A stretch of 64,000 nt of DNA from Scatophagus argus (lineage: Eukaryota; Chordata; Actinopteri; Scatophagidae). Location of the stretch: assembly GCF_020382885.2 (NCBI RefSeq), contig NC_058513.1:6649408-6713407 (forward strand), in the 5' to 3' direction. Position 1 is the stretch's first letter. Every line of letters begins with the position of its first letter. Made by a program: the position numbers and the translations under genes. The notes beneath the pieces are model-generated. The model searched no databases and was not told where the DNA came from. It was given only the letters and a program-made list of their open reading frames with translations. Positions 8,610-26,000 of this stretch are shown piece after piece.

Positions 8610-11600
8610 TCACTTCAAAATAATTCGAGTCTTCTGGTCACCAAAGAAAAACCTGAAAAAGAGTGATAAGTCAATTAGTGAACTTGTCATTACTGGTCAT
8701 TCACGACAACACTGAGTATGACTTTAGGTCAGCAATATGGATGATTGTACTCTCAGATTCACCTACAAAATTTTACTGAAAGAGAAAAAACTAAAAGAAG
8801 CAAAACACAAAGAAATACAATAAGTTGTGCTTGTTGTATTTCTTTTTATTTTGCAGAACAACCACCAGTTGTAATCATGGCGCTTGTTTAATCTGTTTGT
8901 GGGTAATAAACATATGAATTGAATAGTTTTTTGACTCTGTGTAAGGTTAGACTGCAGGCTAGTGGAAAAGAAAGGAATTAAAGTTGCTCCTGGTACTTCT
9001 AAACTAGAAAAACATATTTAGTAAAGGTATTTCCAGGTGTAAACGTGCTCTTATCTATACACTTTTCTATCTACAAGTACAGCAGATAAGACTCCTATGT
9101 TATCTTTGCATCATATGTGGCATATGAACTGAAAAGAAGTGCCATCTCTGTAGTCTTTACACTTTACACTGTGAACTTTTGCATATTTCCTGGTCAATAA
9201 GTCGCACACACAAAAACAAATTTGTGAGCTCATTTGCTCTGATAAATGTGTCTGAGCCCCTACCATTCACAATATTTTCTTTCCCCAGAGTCGTGAAGGT
9301 ATGACTTGCCCTACTTTGCCTCTGATTGGTTTATCCTGATTCTCTTAGCATAGCCTTAACCAAGTACCAGTCAGTCAGAGGCATAGTGGGGGAGATCATG
9401 ACCAGTTCAGTGGAACATCACACGTTTTGTTGCCATGATTGGTTGCAGGTCTATCCAGCTGTGTTCAGAGGCAGTGACCAAAAGTTCACATTTATAAACT
9501 GGTCTGGCAGGTTACTTGGTCATATACCTGATTCTGATTTATTTATATTTTGACCCCTTTGCTAATGAAAAAATGTGCTTGTGGCTCCACACACACATAG
9601 ACTATTCTGCAATGACCTGCGCTATACTGACAAAAGTAATGGGACTTCAAGTGAAGGGAAACCTTAACGCGTCGGCATACCAAGACATTTTGGACAATGC
9701 TATGCTTTCAACTTTGTGGCAACAGTTTAGTGAAGGCCCTTTTCAACTCCAGCATGACTGTGTCCCAGTGCGCAAAGCAAAGTCCATAAAGACACAGCTG
9801 GATGAGTTTGGTGTGGAAGAACTTGACTGGCCCTCACAGACTCCTGACCTCAACCCCATCCAACACCTTGAATGGTCAAAAATTCCCACAGAAACACTGC
9901 AAAATCTTTTAGAAAGCCTTCACAGAAGAGTGGAAGCTGTTATAGCTGCAAATCTGTCTGTGTATTTAGAATGGAATATCATAAGAGGCCTGTTGGTGTT
10001 AGGTCACTGTCCCAATACTTTTGTCTATATTATGTGAATGTTTTTATTAAAGTACCCTACGGAGTATTCTTGTAAACAAATAAGTTTACACTCAATGTTG
10101 TTCATCAAAAGAACGTGTGTCTGTCGTTGAGGTCTGCCAAACACCCTTTAAGAAATTTAAGGATTTTATTACATTCAAATAAATAAATAAATAACGAGCC
10201 TGTTAAACAGCCTTCAGGGGAAACCTGTTTGAAGCTAAACCACCACTGTGTTCTGAGCTACACATACCTGACAAGAGTGACAGAGACCAGCGCACCACAA
10301 GCGGGTCCGACCCAGAAGACCCAGTGATGGATCCAGTAACCGGCAACCACAGCTGGACCAAAGGCTCGGACAGGGTTCATACAGGCTCCAGACAGAACCC
10401 CTCTGAAACAACAGCCAGCACAAAGCAATGCAGTGACACAGCTACACAGCTTTGAGCAGCTTTGAACATTTAGGCCCTCATATAAGGAAAACACTGACAC
10501 TCTTTTCTTATGGGTCCATGATTTCTTCTGGAGAAAATCATGCATTGTGTATAGATTAGAGACAGTTATCTTAGCTTGAATTCAGCTAGTTGAGTTTCTG
10601 AGGATTTTAGAAATATCTCGTATCGGTTAGTTAAGTTAGTTATAACTTGAAGACTGATAGACACAAAAGGCACAACAGGAGTAATGGTGATTTTGTAGAC
10701 AACTTCAATGCCGAGGCTCTTACCCAGCAAATATGTTGGCTGTCACAGTGAGGCCGATGCAGATAGGAGCCATTGGTGAGCTGGTTTTGCCGTTGATGGC
10801 CCCCATGCACACCACCATGGTAAGGAAGGTAGTCATTATCAGCTCTGCCAGGGTGGCTAAAGCCAGATCATTGTTTTCTATCTTAAAGGCGGCTCCCGAG
10901 GCAAGATCATACACAGCAGGAGGGCAAACAGCCTGAAAATAAAAACAAACTGAGCATATGGTATTTCATCAAGTACATGATAAACCTGACTGGCTGTCAC
11001 TTATGTTCACCCTTCATTTTTCTCCTACCCAACAAAGCATACCCCAAGACACGAAAATATCTGTTTTGTGTCATAGTGAGATCCAAATCCATTTATACTG
11101 AAGGCCAAAGTTGAACTTACTCTGTCATACTACTACTGCTCTGTAATCAACATTTTGTCAAATTTGAGTGATAGGTCAAAATTCTGCATAACCATATCAA
11201 AAGCATGAGGGAAAATTTAAGAAAAATGGATTCATTTTCATTTTTTCCTGCTAGAGATGGGCTTCCACAGTTTTCCTTACCCTGGCCAAACCAGCACCGG
11301 CCATCCCTCCCAACATCTGAGCCAGGACATAAGGCAGCAGCAGACGAAGCTCCATCCCCCCACACAGGTAGGCGCACAGAGACACAGCAGGGTTAAAGTG
11401 TCCCCCGCTGCAATAAACATAATGGACTTTACTCTTCCTCTCAAATGATGTTATGAAATGATGATGTAAAACCTGTCCATCCAACATGGGATAAACAGAA
11501 TTTCTAAATGAATTTCTTTGGATTCGTACAAATTTCTTGCATCAAATTGAACAAGTCGGTGAATGACAGAAAATTATGAGAAATTATTCAGAACCCCGTT

Positions 11601-12087
11601 TGCCCGTTCTGCTGTAGTTGCCAGTTTACTTGATAAAAAGAGCAGTTTATATCAGGTAAATTTCACTCACACCTCAAGGTAAATTTGCTTTAAATAAGTA
11701 TAACCAAATGAACAAAATAACACACTTTTCTAATATTGCAAAAATTAAAAAATCCAGAGAATGCAATATCGAGCACACAAACCAACACAAAACAAAGCTG
11801 AATGACATCAGTCGATACCTAATTTGCCCAAAGATCATGATCATCACTCCCAGCGCCAATCCGTGTGCCACAGCAGGCTGGAGGACACCAGGCACTTCAT
11901 TGTTTCCAATAACAGACGCACATCCCACAAACACAAACAGGCTAGTCCCAACCAGCTCAGCCAGACAGGGCTGCACATACTGCTCAAAGATATATAATTT
12001 CTTGTTTGTGTTGCTCCTGTTTCGTTCTGCCGTCTCCTCTCCCATCTCTGTCATGGAAAACTCTGTTTTGTTTTCTGTCTGGGACAT
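8610..12087 (-). CDS. aqp8: Aquaporin-8 paralogue 2 (LCMT1-proximal; NPV in the second pore motif)
   Basis: Second tandem AQP8 channel. Exons 12087-11819, 11407-11281, 10932-10724, 10402-10268 and 8652-8610 total 783 nt, 260 aa, the same length as its neighbour despite different exon 1 and exon 3 sizes. The TM2 AHGLA histidine is kept. Loop B is normal ([14 protein letters not shown] at 95-97). Loop E reads [12 protein letters not shown], so the second NPA is NPV (211-213), with Cys209 and Arg214 kept. The last exon encodes [13 protein letters not shown], the usual AQP8 end, and lies 1.6 kb from exon 4; the intervening intron has received a Tc1-like element. The start MSQTENK has A at -3. A short alternative last exon is possible near 10.2 kb. 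Confidence 0.92.
9622..10032 (+). mobile_element. Tc1-like element, copy B, internally deleted, both ends present
   Basis: About 410 bp. The left end CTATACTGACAAAAGTAATG (9622-) and the right end, the complement of CTATATAGACAAAAGTATTG (10009-10032), form near-matching terminal inverted repeats. The left repeat runs straight into transposase C-terminal coding sequence ([20 protein letters not shown], then [20 protein letters not shown]), so the 5' half of the gene is gone. DLNPIQH matches the end of the DDE domain, where the catalytic residue falls. It sits in intron 4 of AQP8 paralogue 2, opposite in orientation. It cannot make its own transposase but could have been moved by one. Confidence 0.88.
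10178..10195. repeat. (AAAT)n microsatellite
   Basis: About four AAAT units in AQP8 paralogue 2 intron 4. Confidence 0.7.
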
Positions 12088-12544
12088 ACTGAATTGCAAT
12101 TTAAAAAAGAAAAAAAAATGTAACCCTTCTAACTTGTGCACTTGTTCCACTGATGGACTGCAGCTGAAAACTAGGAGGTCTGAGGTGTGTTCTTATGTAT
12201 ACCGTGATGAATAAAGGACCTACGCACATCCCCATTTTTTTCTCTGATGCCCCACCTTCCTGCGATTGTTTATACTCCCAAGACTTTTCACACTCATGAG
12301 AAGCTCATAAATATACCAGCACTACAGATAAGAAAGATGAGCGTCTTATCAGTCAACAGCAGAACATCAACCACGTCCCTTAGTTTTCTATCAGTAAATT
12401 TTAATACATCTGAAGATTGCGAAAACTTTGCTTTTCTTTAGGTTCAATCTGCAATAATTGATTTTTGGGCACATGGGGGCAGCAGAAACAAGCTATGAAC
12501 GCAACACTTAAAAATGATCAATTTTAAGTTGATAGGGTGACTTT

Positions 12545-13260
12545 TTAGTAGCAATGGAAGAAGTATTCATATTTTATTTTAGTAAAAGTAGGAGTACCAC
12601 AGTGTAATAATGTAGTCTTGCAATCAATGTCTTTGTCAAGTAAAAGCAAAAGTATTAATATCAAATATACTTATATCACTAAAGGTATAAGTGCTCATTA
12701 ATACTCATTAATGGGCCATTTCAGTAACAACTCATTACATAAGTTAGTGCTGCATTTACACATACACCATTTTAATGTTGTGGATTACATTACATACTTA
12801 ACCCCAAATAATATTTGATTACTTTATGAGTTATAGTTAGTATAACTATTGAAACATTCAAAATGTGAGTTTTTAAAGTTTTATAATGCAACCTTAGACC
12901 ACAGTTAAATAGACAGAGAGGTCCACAGTGTCAGGTCCAACCAAACCAACAACCCTCCTCTGCACGTGTCCATTATCAGATGACAGAAGGATTCAAGGTT
13001 TATTATGGGTGTTACCTAATAGGTGAGTTTAATGTTTATATTTAATGCTTAATAACTGTCCAGGGACAGCTCTCATGGAATTCTTCATTTTGGAATGACC
13101 ATTTAAATATGCAAAGTAAAGAGTAACATGCTGTCAGATAAATTTAGTGCAACAGAACATAAAGTACAAATAGCATATTAGTATTAAGCACAATCAAAAG
13201 AAAAAATTAAACTAAAGTACAGTTACCCACCTACCTATTGCCACTTGAGTAGACCACTGA
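12545..13260. repeat. Dispersed fish repeat (GTAAAAGTA-rich type), diverged
   Basis: Begins near 'GGAAGAAGTATTCATATTTT' and continues with repeated AGTAAAAGTA / AAAAGTATTAATA blocks and a 'GGGCCATTTCAGTAACAACT' block. It ends with AAAGTACAGTTA and a TTGAGTAG-like end. This order matches a nonautonomous repeat I recall as abundant in teleosts, which begins GTGGAAGAAGTACTCAGATC. Old and diverged; it lies between AQP8 paralogue 2 and the LCMT1 3' end. Confidence 0.6.
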
Positions 13261-13649
13261 GTCACATTCACATTCTCCTAGGTAACATTTTCCAGAAGTT
13301 CATGTTCTTGCAGATTAAAGTCCAATATACGCTGTTCTTTTAGCTCTACTTTGGTCTCCACCTGCCTATGAGGGAAATATCTGGCTCTTTAGCTGCTCTA
13401 TCATGTTCACCAGTTTGTTGCCAACCCTAAAACAACAAAAGAATACAAACTAAAAAGTATAAAATTGACATTTAGAGACAAAAATTAAAAGGTAAAGTGT
13501 TGTCATCAATAACAGAAGAGTCCCCATGTCTGTGCAATCAGCAAACTATAATAGAAGCTGGGCTAACACAGAATATAAAGTTAATGTAATCTTAACATTG
13601 CACAGTATGCAATAGTATAAAGTGAAATGCAATGACAGAGTACAATATA

Positions 13650-14030
13650 ATATCAGTCACAGCATTAAAACCACTGACAGGTAAAGTGTATAACACTGAT
13701 CACCTGTTTACAATGGAAAAACTGCTGCAGATCAAGGCAATGGCATTCTCTAATGGCAGTTGCCGCCTCCCCCCGCAGGTTCAATGTGCAATGCTGCACC
13801 ACAAAAACATTCAGAAATGGGTAGAAGAACATGACAAAGAGATCAAGCTGCTGACTGGGCTACCAGACTCTGCAGATTTCAAACCCATCAATGACATGGG
13901 GCCTCTGGGGGTGTGCCGTGATGTATGGCACCAGGGCATTAGCAGAAGATCTTTTCGGTTCATGTTCTTGTGGTCAGCACCTTGAGCTCTTTGTAATGCT
14001 CCGACTGCAGATTACCCATCTGATAAGTTG
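13650..14030. mobile_element. Scrambled remains of another Tc1-like transposon family
   Basis: The left part (plus strand) starts 'ATTAAAACCACTGACAGGTA' and later encodes a degraded transposase piece including EEHDKEIKLLTGLPDSADF. The right part (13905-14010) resembles the same family in the opposite orientation: GGCCTCTGGGGGTGTGCCGT, then CAGCACCTTGAGCTCTTTG. Two antiparallel pieces of one element suggest nested insertion or rearrangement. It is distinct from the copies A-D family. Assignment is from remembered consensus. Confidence 0.65.
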
Positions 14031-14094
14031 ATATGAGCTCTATGACAAAGTGTATAAACAAATAGAGACCCAGTCTTACACAAAAGGAAACTAT

Positions 14095-14100
14095 TTTATT
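14095..14100 (-). other. Polyadenylation signal of LCMT1
   Basis: AATAAA on the minus strand, about 635 bases past the proposed LCMT1 stop. It would define a 3' UTR of about 640 nt; the 97-codon open frame in that stretch has no family features. Confidence 0.55.
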
Positions 14101-14734
14101 CAGCTGCACTTAATCAGCCTTCATCAAATATAATCACAAACCAATCAGTAATATTCTTTTTGTTGTTTGAAATCAGAGTTTAAGAATAGGCTGTATACAT
14201 GATGCATTTCTTACAGTTTGACACTTCTTCTAAAGCATGCGTTTATGTTTTGTAAGGAAATAAGTCTGGGAAGTACAATTGATTAATAAATAAAATCAAA
14301 ATGGCACATAGAAACCAGACAAGAACAATTAATTGTTCAAACATCACACATTCTTTAATCTCCAACACAGGGGAGCAGATTTTAAAACAATACTTCCATG
14401 TGTAATCACAGAATAACAAAATACATCAGTGAGCAAATGAATAAAACAAACTCGATCCATTTTACAGATGGTAATTAAGTGCCAGTGTAGTGACAAACAT
14501 CTTCACAGCTCTCATATCACCCCTTATCACAGTGATACAGGGTTAGAAAGGACGCTCCAGAAGTCACATTCTGCTGACAGAGGGAGTTCTCATGCTGGGA
14601 TAGCACTAAGACCAGGGCTTGACGGAGCTTAATGGCTTCCTCTTTTCCGACGTTGCCCTTCACACATGTTCTCCTGTTGTTGATTTTGGCGTACACACAT
14701 TTAAAGCATGTCCAACAGTGGAGCAGTTGCACAT

Positions 14735-20760
<6,026 letters not shown>

Positions 20761-21499
20761 TAATAAACCTCTTTCTGACTTTATGTAGTCAACATTAAAG
20801 CTATAAGCGCTGAAAAATCTCGCCCACCTACTTAACCGTTAGCTACACTAGCTAGCTACCACAAGCTAACTGGCTAGATCAATTTGACAGGTGGGCTTAT
20901 TTAACAAAACGGGAAGTAAGAACAATAAAATTGTGAGCATAGTCGAATTACTCAGGTACCTGTGTACTGTATAAAAACTGCGAGATGGATAAAAGTACGC
21001 AGTATTTAACGAGAAAATGATATTTTGCTGGCTAATAACTTCTACAGAGCAAGATAGATAGCGACAAGTTCGACCTGACGTCACTTCCGGCTTCTGATTA
21101 TTCAGATTAAAAGCATCACGGCTAGAGTTCAAGCACAGAAAAAAATAAACGCAGTAAATGCACAGCGCTACACGGCCAATTTCACTCCACCTCCTCCCAG
21201 AAATAGGCCGGTTAAACTTTTCAATCGTTTGCTTTTTACCAGAAACTGACAAATGTGCTTAGGAACAGACAGCCGGTTTGGAGAGTATTGTAGAGGCTTC
21301 CACAGGGTCACTTTGGCTTCTGAATGACTTTTACATTCAAAACATTATTTGTAATGTTTATTTATCTCCCTTGTTGTCTCTAGAAGCAGGTGTTCTAATT
21401 CTACTGAATAGTCAGAATCAAGTTAACCAATGAAAAATGCACCTGAATGAACACCTGAACAGGCACCGGAACCAGCCAGCCACTCTCATCTGTTTTATT

Positions 21500-22000
21500 C
21501 TGAAGATGAGAGTGAAGACAGCAAGAATGATAAAAAAAGCAAACCGAGAGTGAAGTGGGATCAAACTTTGGGGTCAAAAAGATTCACAGATGGGGGAAAC
21601 ATCAAAAAGGTGCAAAACACCGACATGGCATCAAATCACATGCGAAATCTGTAATTTAAAATATCTCACAAAGGTCTGTGAAAAATCTTACCATTACAAA
21701 GCCAGCCTCATTGAAGACACCACATATCCCACAGATAATCAAGAATTAGTCTAATTTGGGGCATCGGAAGAGCGTGTCTGAATTCCACAGAGAACCTGAT
21801 GCGGCATGTTAAAAGTTCCGTGAAAGAGAGACAGCATTGTCCTACTTGTGGAAGAAGCTTTATTAAAAAAATCCATTTGAGAGGCCCCATTGGGGAGAAA
21901 CCATAGAGAGTAGAGCTCTGGCTTTTTGGGCTCAGATGAAACAAAGTGTCCAGTGTCAACAAAACGCAATTTGGACAAATTGCAAAGGAAACATATGGGA
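21500..22000 (+). pseudogene. Decayed C2H2 zinc-finger gene fragment
   Basis: Plus-strand sequence keeps zinc-finger pieces in changing frames: CEICNLKYLTKVCEKSYHYK near 21650 and ENLMRHV near 21795. QHCPTCGRSFIKKIHLRG is followed by a GEKP linker near 21830-21902. GEKP linkers and CxxC...F...L spacing identify Kruppel-type fingers. In-frame stops (after NQELV near 21748 and after GEKP near 21903), a frame change and missing histidines show that it is non-coding. It lies between the divergent LCMT1 and ARHGAP17 promoters. It could be a retroposed copy or the remains of a tandem zinc-finger gene. Confidence 0.7.
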
Positions 22001-22439
22001 TGCCAAATGGATTATAGATAATAAACCAGACTTTCTTCTCTTCTTCTCTTTTGGCCCCTTATTACAGCGCAGCATTGCATTCTTTAGATATGAAGTACCA
22101 TTGCGTTTTTAGCTCATTCAAAATGGAATGGTAATTATCAAATTATCAACAAAAATAGAGACGCACACATTCATTTGAATGAAATGAGTTCACTCAAAAA
22201 GTGGTCATGCAAAATAGCAGCTTATATAACTTTTATATACCAAACTAATAATAACAATAATAAAACAACATCAAGTAGGTGCCTGTACTTAATGTGTTTC
22301 AATAATTTTGACAAGTTTAATTACAGGTATCGTCTACGTATTCTGTGTGGACACTACAAATAAAGGTAAAAGCTAAGCAACATTATGAATGCATTATTTT
22401 AAATCTAAAGTGAGTACTCTTTTTTAAATTGCGGCACTT

Positions 22440-23050
22440 TATTATTGCAATGATTTTGTTTTTCTTCCATCAGCACAATGCTCCATCTGGAGAAGGGTTC
22501 CTCCTCCTGTCAGTGTCCAGGGGGAGGTGTTGCTGTGTGGCAGATGCTGCGGTGCTCTAACGTTACTTCCTGCTGCTCTCTCTGCGTGCTGGCAGTGGCA
22601 GAGGTGAGCTGCGGCTGCTGTTCACTCGGCTCCCTGCTCCGCTCTGGGAAAAAAGCGGTCGACGGATTATCCAGCTCGGTAACGTTAGCTCCTCAGCTAA
22701 CGGTCAAGACAACAACCGAGAAGAGCCATGAAAAGCCGCTGGAGCCAGTGAAAGTTAGTCGCGGCTTACTGCGGGGCTTTAATGTGCGGATATAAACAAA
22801 AAAAGGAGGTTCGCGGATCATGCCGTCGCCAGTAACGGGAACTTATCTCTAGAATTTCCACTTGGGAAAGGCTAGCTCAGGGGCTAGCGAGGCTACAAAC
22901 TATTTTTAATTGGCTTTCGGCTCAATGGCTCCCTGTCATAGCGACAGCTCGGAAAATTAAAACGGGGGAGAGACCCTGTGAACTTCATGACAAACCAAAG
23001 CCCAACTTTGAAGCGTAAATTCGGAAGGCTAAACTGGCAAGGGACCGAAA
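22440..23050 (+). promoter_or_regulatory. ARHGAP17 5' UTR / promoter region
   Basis: This stretch before the ARHGAP17 ATG is richer in G/C and CpG than its surroundings, as expected for a promoter-proximal first exon. It contains a 105-codon open frame (22478-22795) with no recognisable domain, which would be an upstream ORF if transcribed. No TATA box is evident. Boundaries are inferred. Confidence 0.45.
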
Positions 23051-26000
23051 ATGAAGAAGCAGTTCAATCGGATGAAACAGCTCGCCAATCAAACAGTTGG
23101 CAGGCAAGTATTGAAGTCAGCACTGTTTACTGAAGCTCATCAGCAAACTAGGCGACCCTTTTTCTTTTGGTCTTTCTGACCTGATATCCTTTTAACCACT
23201 CGCCGTACTTTTCCTCAACTTGTTTTCTAGCAGTAATGACACTGAAATGAAAAAAAAAACCTCACATGAGCTAATACAAAAGTGTAGTCGGTTGTCTGTG
23301 TTGACATGTAGGACTCTGATGAATGAATCATTTGCTTTTAATGCCTGACAGCCTTGCTTATGACACCGTCTGTATAAACAAAGCCTGAATGGGGTAATGC
23401 TGCTGTCTGAACCCAACCAGATGTCCTGTTCAAAAGACGGAATCAGCCATGTACGCAGTGTTAAGACTGCTGCGTGGGAAATAAACAGCAGCAGCATTTT
23501 TCTCATTCGGTCTTCCACACTTTATTTCAATGCAAGGCCATCTTCTCCTGGGTAAAAGAACAGAAATGCCAGGAGAATCTTTGGAAAACATAGAGTAAGG
23601 CATGTGGCCAAGGTTAGGGATGCACCGACACATATTTTTGAAGGCAGTATGGCTATCAGAGGTTTCCCTGTACTGTCAACATGTTGTTTTTTTTTTTTTT
23701 TTTTGCAAGAGCCTTCCTATAAATGCTCCAGTGGAACAGGATTTCAGACATGTCTGTATGGGAACTGATTCTGCTGTGTAAGATGTTCAAACTTTACAAC
23801 GTTTTTGTGGCGTAAGATAAGAGATCGCAAAACTTTTCCCCATACCAGCTATAGACAGTTAAAAATATCTTTTTTTGGGTTTGCACTGATGAGGCTTGCG
23901 AGGTTGATAACAGATGCCAAATTATAACAGTGTATTGGTGCATCCAAAACGAGGGCCAGACCTGTCCTGTCTGGTGTATGTCTGGTCTCACTTACCCTTG
24001 TGCAGCTGAGTCCAGACGTCAGCTGCAGAGAAAATGATGAGAACTCAGTTCAAGTGTTGTCTGCTCTGCACTTTGAGGGAAGGTTAACTTTCATTTTGTA
24101 CTGAGAATGTGGCAGTAAGAGCCTCTCCATTTGTGAAACAGTAGACGCCCAGCTTCAACCGGACATCAAATTTAAAACATATAAAACAACTTAATGTGTG
24201 TAAGTGATGATAAGGATCTGTCTGTCTCAACTCCATCTGAACGTAAAACACCCTGTGGTGTCTAAGCCATTAAGTGAATGGACCTACCCTTTGAAAAAGA
24301 GTCTGAATCCGGACAATGACATTGCATTCTGTACTGCTTTGGCCTTGTTAACTACTGCCAGTTTTCTTTGTGTGATGACACACAGTGTCCCTCTGGATAT
24401 CTAAATTAGGGATGGCTTCAGCCTGGCCTTGTGTGGACAGGATGGCAAGACCTGTCAGAGGATGTTTTCATCATGAGAGCTTGGCTCTTGTGTGTGTGTT
24501 TGTTGGTGTCGGCAGTGTTTGGCACCTCAGGCGGACAGTGGGTGCTCCCAGTGCTGGATGGTACCAGATAAAACTACCAACAGGCTGGAAACAATAATGT
24601 ATCACCTTTGAATAGGCAGAGGCAGTGTTGACAAATACATTTCTCCATTAAAAAAACAGAAATATTTTCATGTTAATATGTCATGAGTTGCTTCCCCTTT
24701 TCTGCAGGAGTGCATGATGAAGAACTTGATGCTGCCAGCAAAAAATAAACCATCGGGAGGAAAAACAGAGGCTTTATTGATAAATGTTAATTGTTTAAAA
24801 CAGGATGTTTTGGCCTCTAATCTGAGGAATAAACATTTTTAAGATATTACTTTGGGCTCTGATAACTTTAATGTGCATGAGTCGTTATTTATGTCATATT
24901 AAAAACCACATGATAAATTGTCTCATTCATAAATGTAGCAAGTTAATGAAAAATGAAAATAGTCACGGGTAAGCAGACAAATCAGAGGAACTTTAAAGGG
25001 ACTTGTAGAACTAGAGTGTTTGGCAGTGATGCTCTACACACTGTAATTTGCCTTCTTCCCATCCCTGCAGTGTTAATTTGATGGTAATACCATCAACAGA
25101 GTCTACAAAGAAAAGAAATGTTCCTCCTGCCAAAATTCAAGACCAGGAGAAGCAGGGCAGCTGGAATACTCATAATTTCCCCACTGCAGTAAATTAGACT
25201 TGGAGAGAGTGTAATGCAGAAAACAGACATTTGTATGTGTGTGTGTGCGCGTCTGCAGTAGTTGCTTGTTCTTTTGTACGCACAAGTGGGGTTAATCACA
25301 CGCTGTTACACATGCCGTACTGAATGAGCGATCTGTCAGCGTTTGGATATGGGCGAATCAAACGCACTCTGCTTTGTCCATTAGCTGGTTTGTGCCTCCT
25401 TCTTTATCTGCATGTGCACAAGTTTGGAGTGCAAAGGCCCTCTCCGCTGCCCCCTGGGTTCCTGTGATTGTGCAAAAGCAGAACACTGTGTCCAGCGAGC
25501 AGCCGCTCTAAGGAAATCTCTCCTTCGTCTTCTGCAAACAGGAAACTGCGTCCCAGAGTCGTGCTTGTTGCCTTCTAGAGAAGAGGAGAGGGAAAGCTTG
25601 GGAGTTTGACGTAGAGGGACAGGGTGAAAATGAGGCACAGGGGAAACAAAAACAGCATGATTCATGTCAGGAACATGGTGAGGGTTTTTAGCTCTCTGTG
25701 GAAACTTGTTTCACATTGCTACCTCTGAACCCTCTGATCCCTGCCCATGCATGTTTTCTTCAGGTTAATGTGGGCAGACTGTAACACCTTTTAAAGGAAG
25801 TAACGTGAATAGGGTGTCAGAAGCTACATTATCTGGGCATAGATTAACTAACAATCATGCTCCTTAGACTGAGTGTGAGGTTAGAATTTTGAACTGTACT
25901 TGTGATGTTAGAGTTATCATTTTCTGTTTTGCTTGTGATAAAATGACATCCCCTCTGACTGTCTGGAAATCAGCCTTAGATAGGATTATTTTTAGTCAGC

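Noticed and set aside
9516-10037. 173-codon frame as an expressed gene
   Set aside because: It is the C-terminal piece of a Tc1-type transposase fused to unrelated flank; the element is internally deleted.
13632-13985. 117-codon plus-strand open frame as a possible host gene
   Set aside because: Content matches degraded Tc1-like transposon sequence, so it is listed as mobile-element debris.
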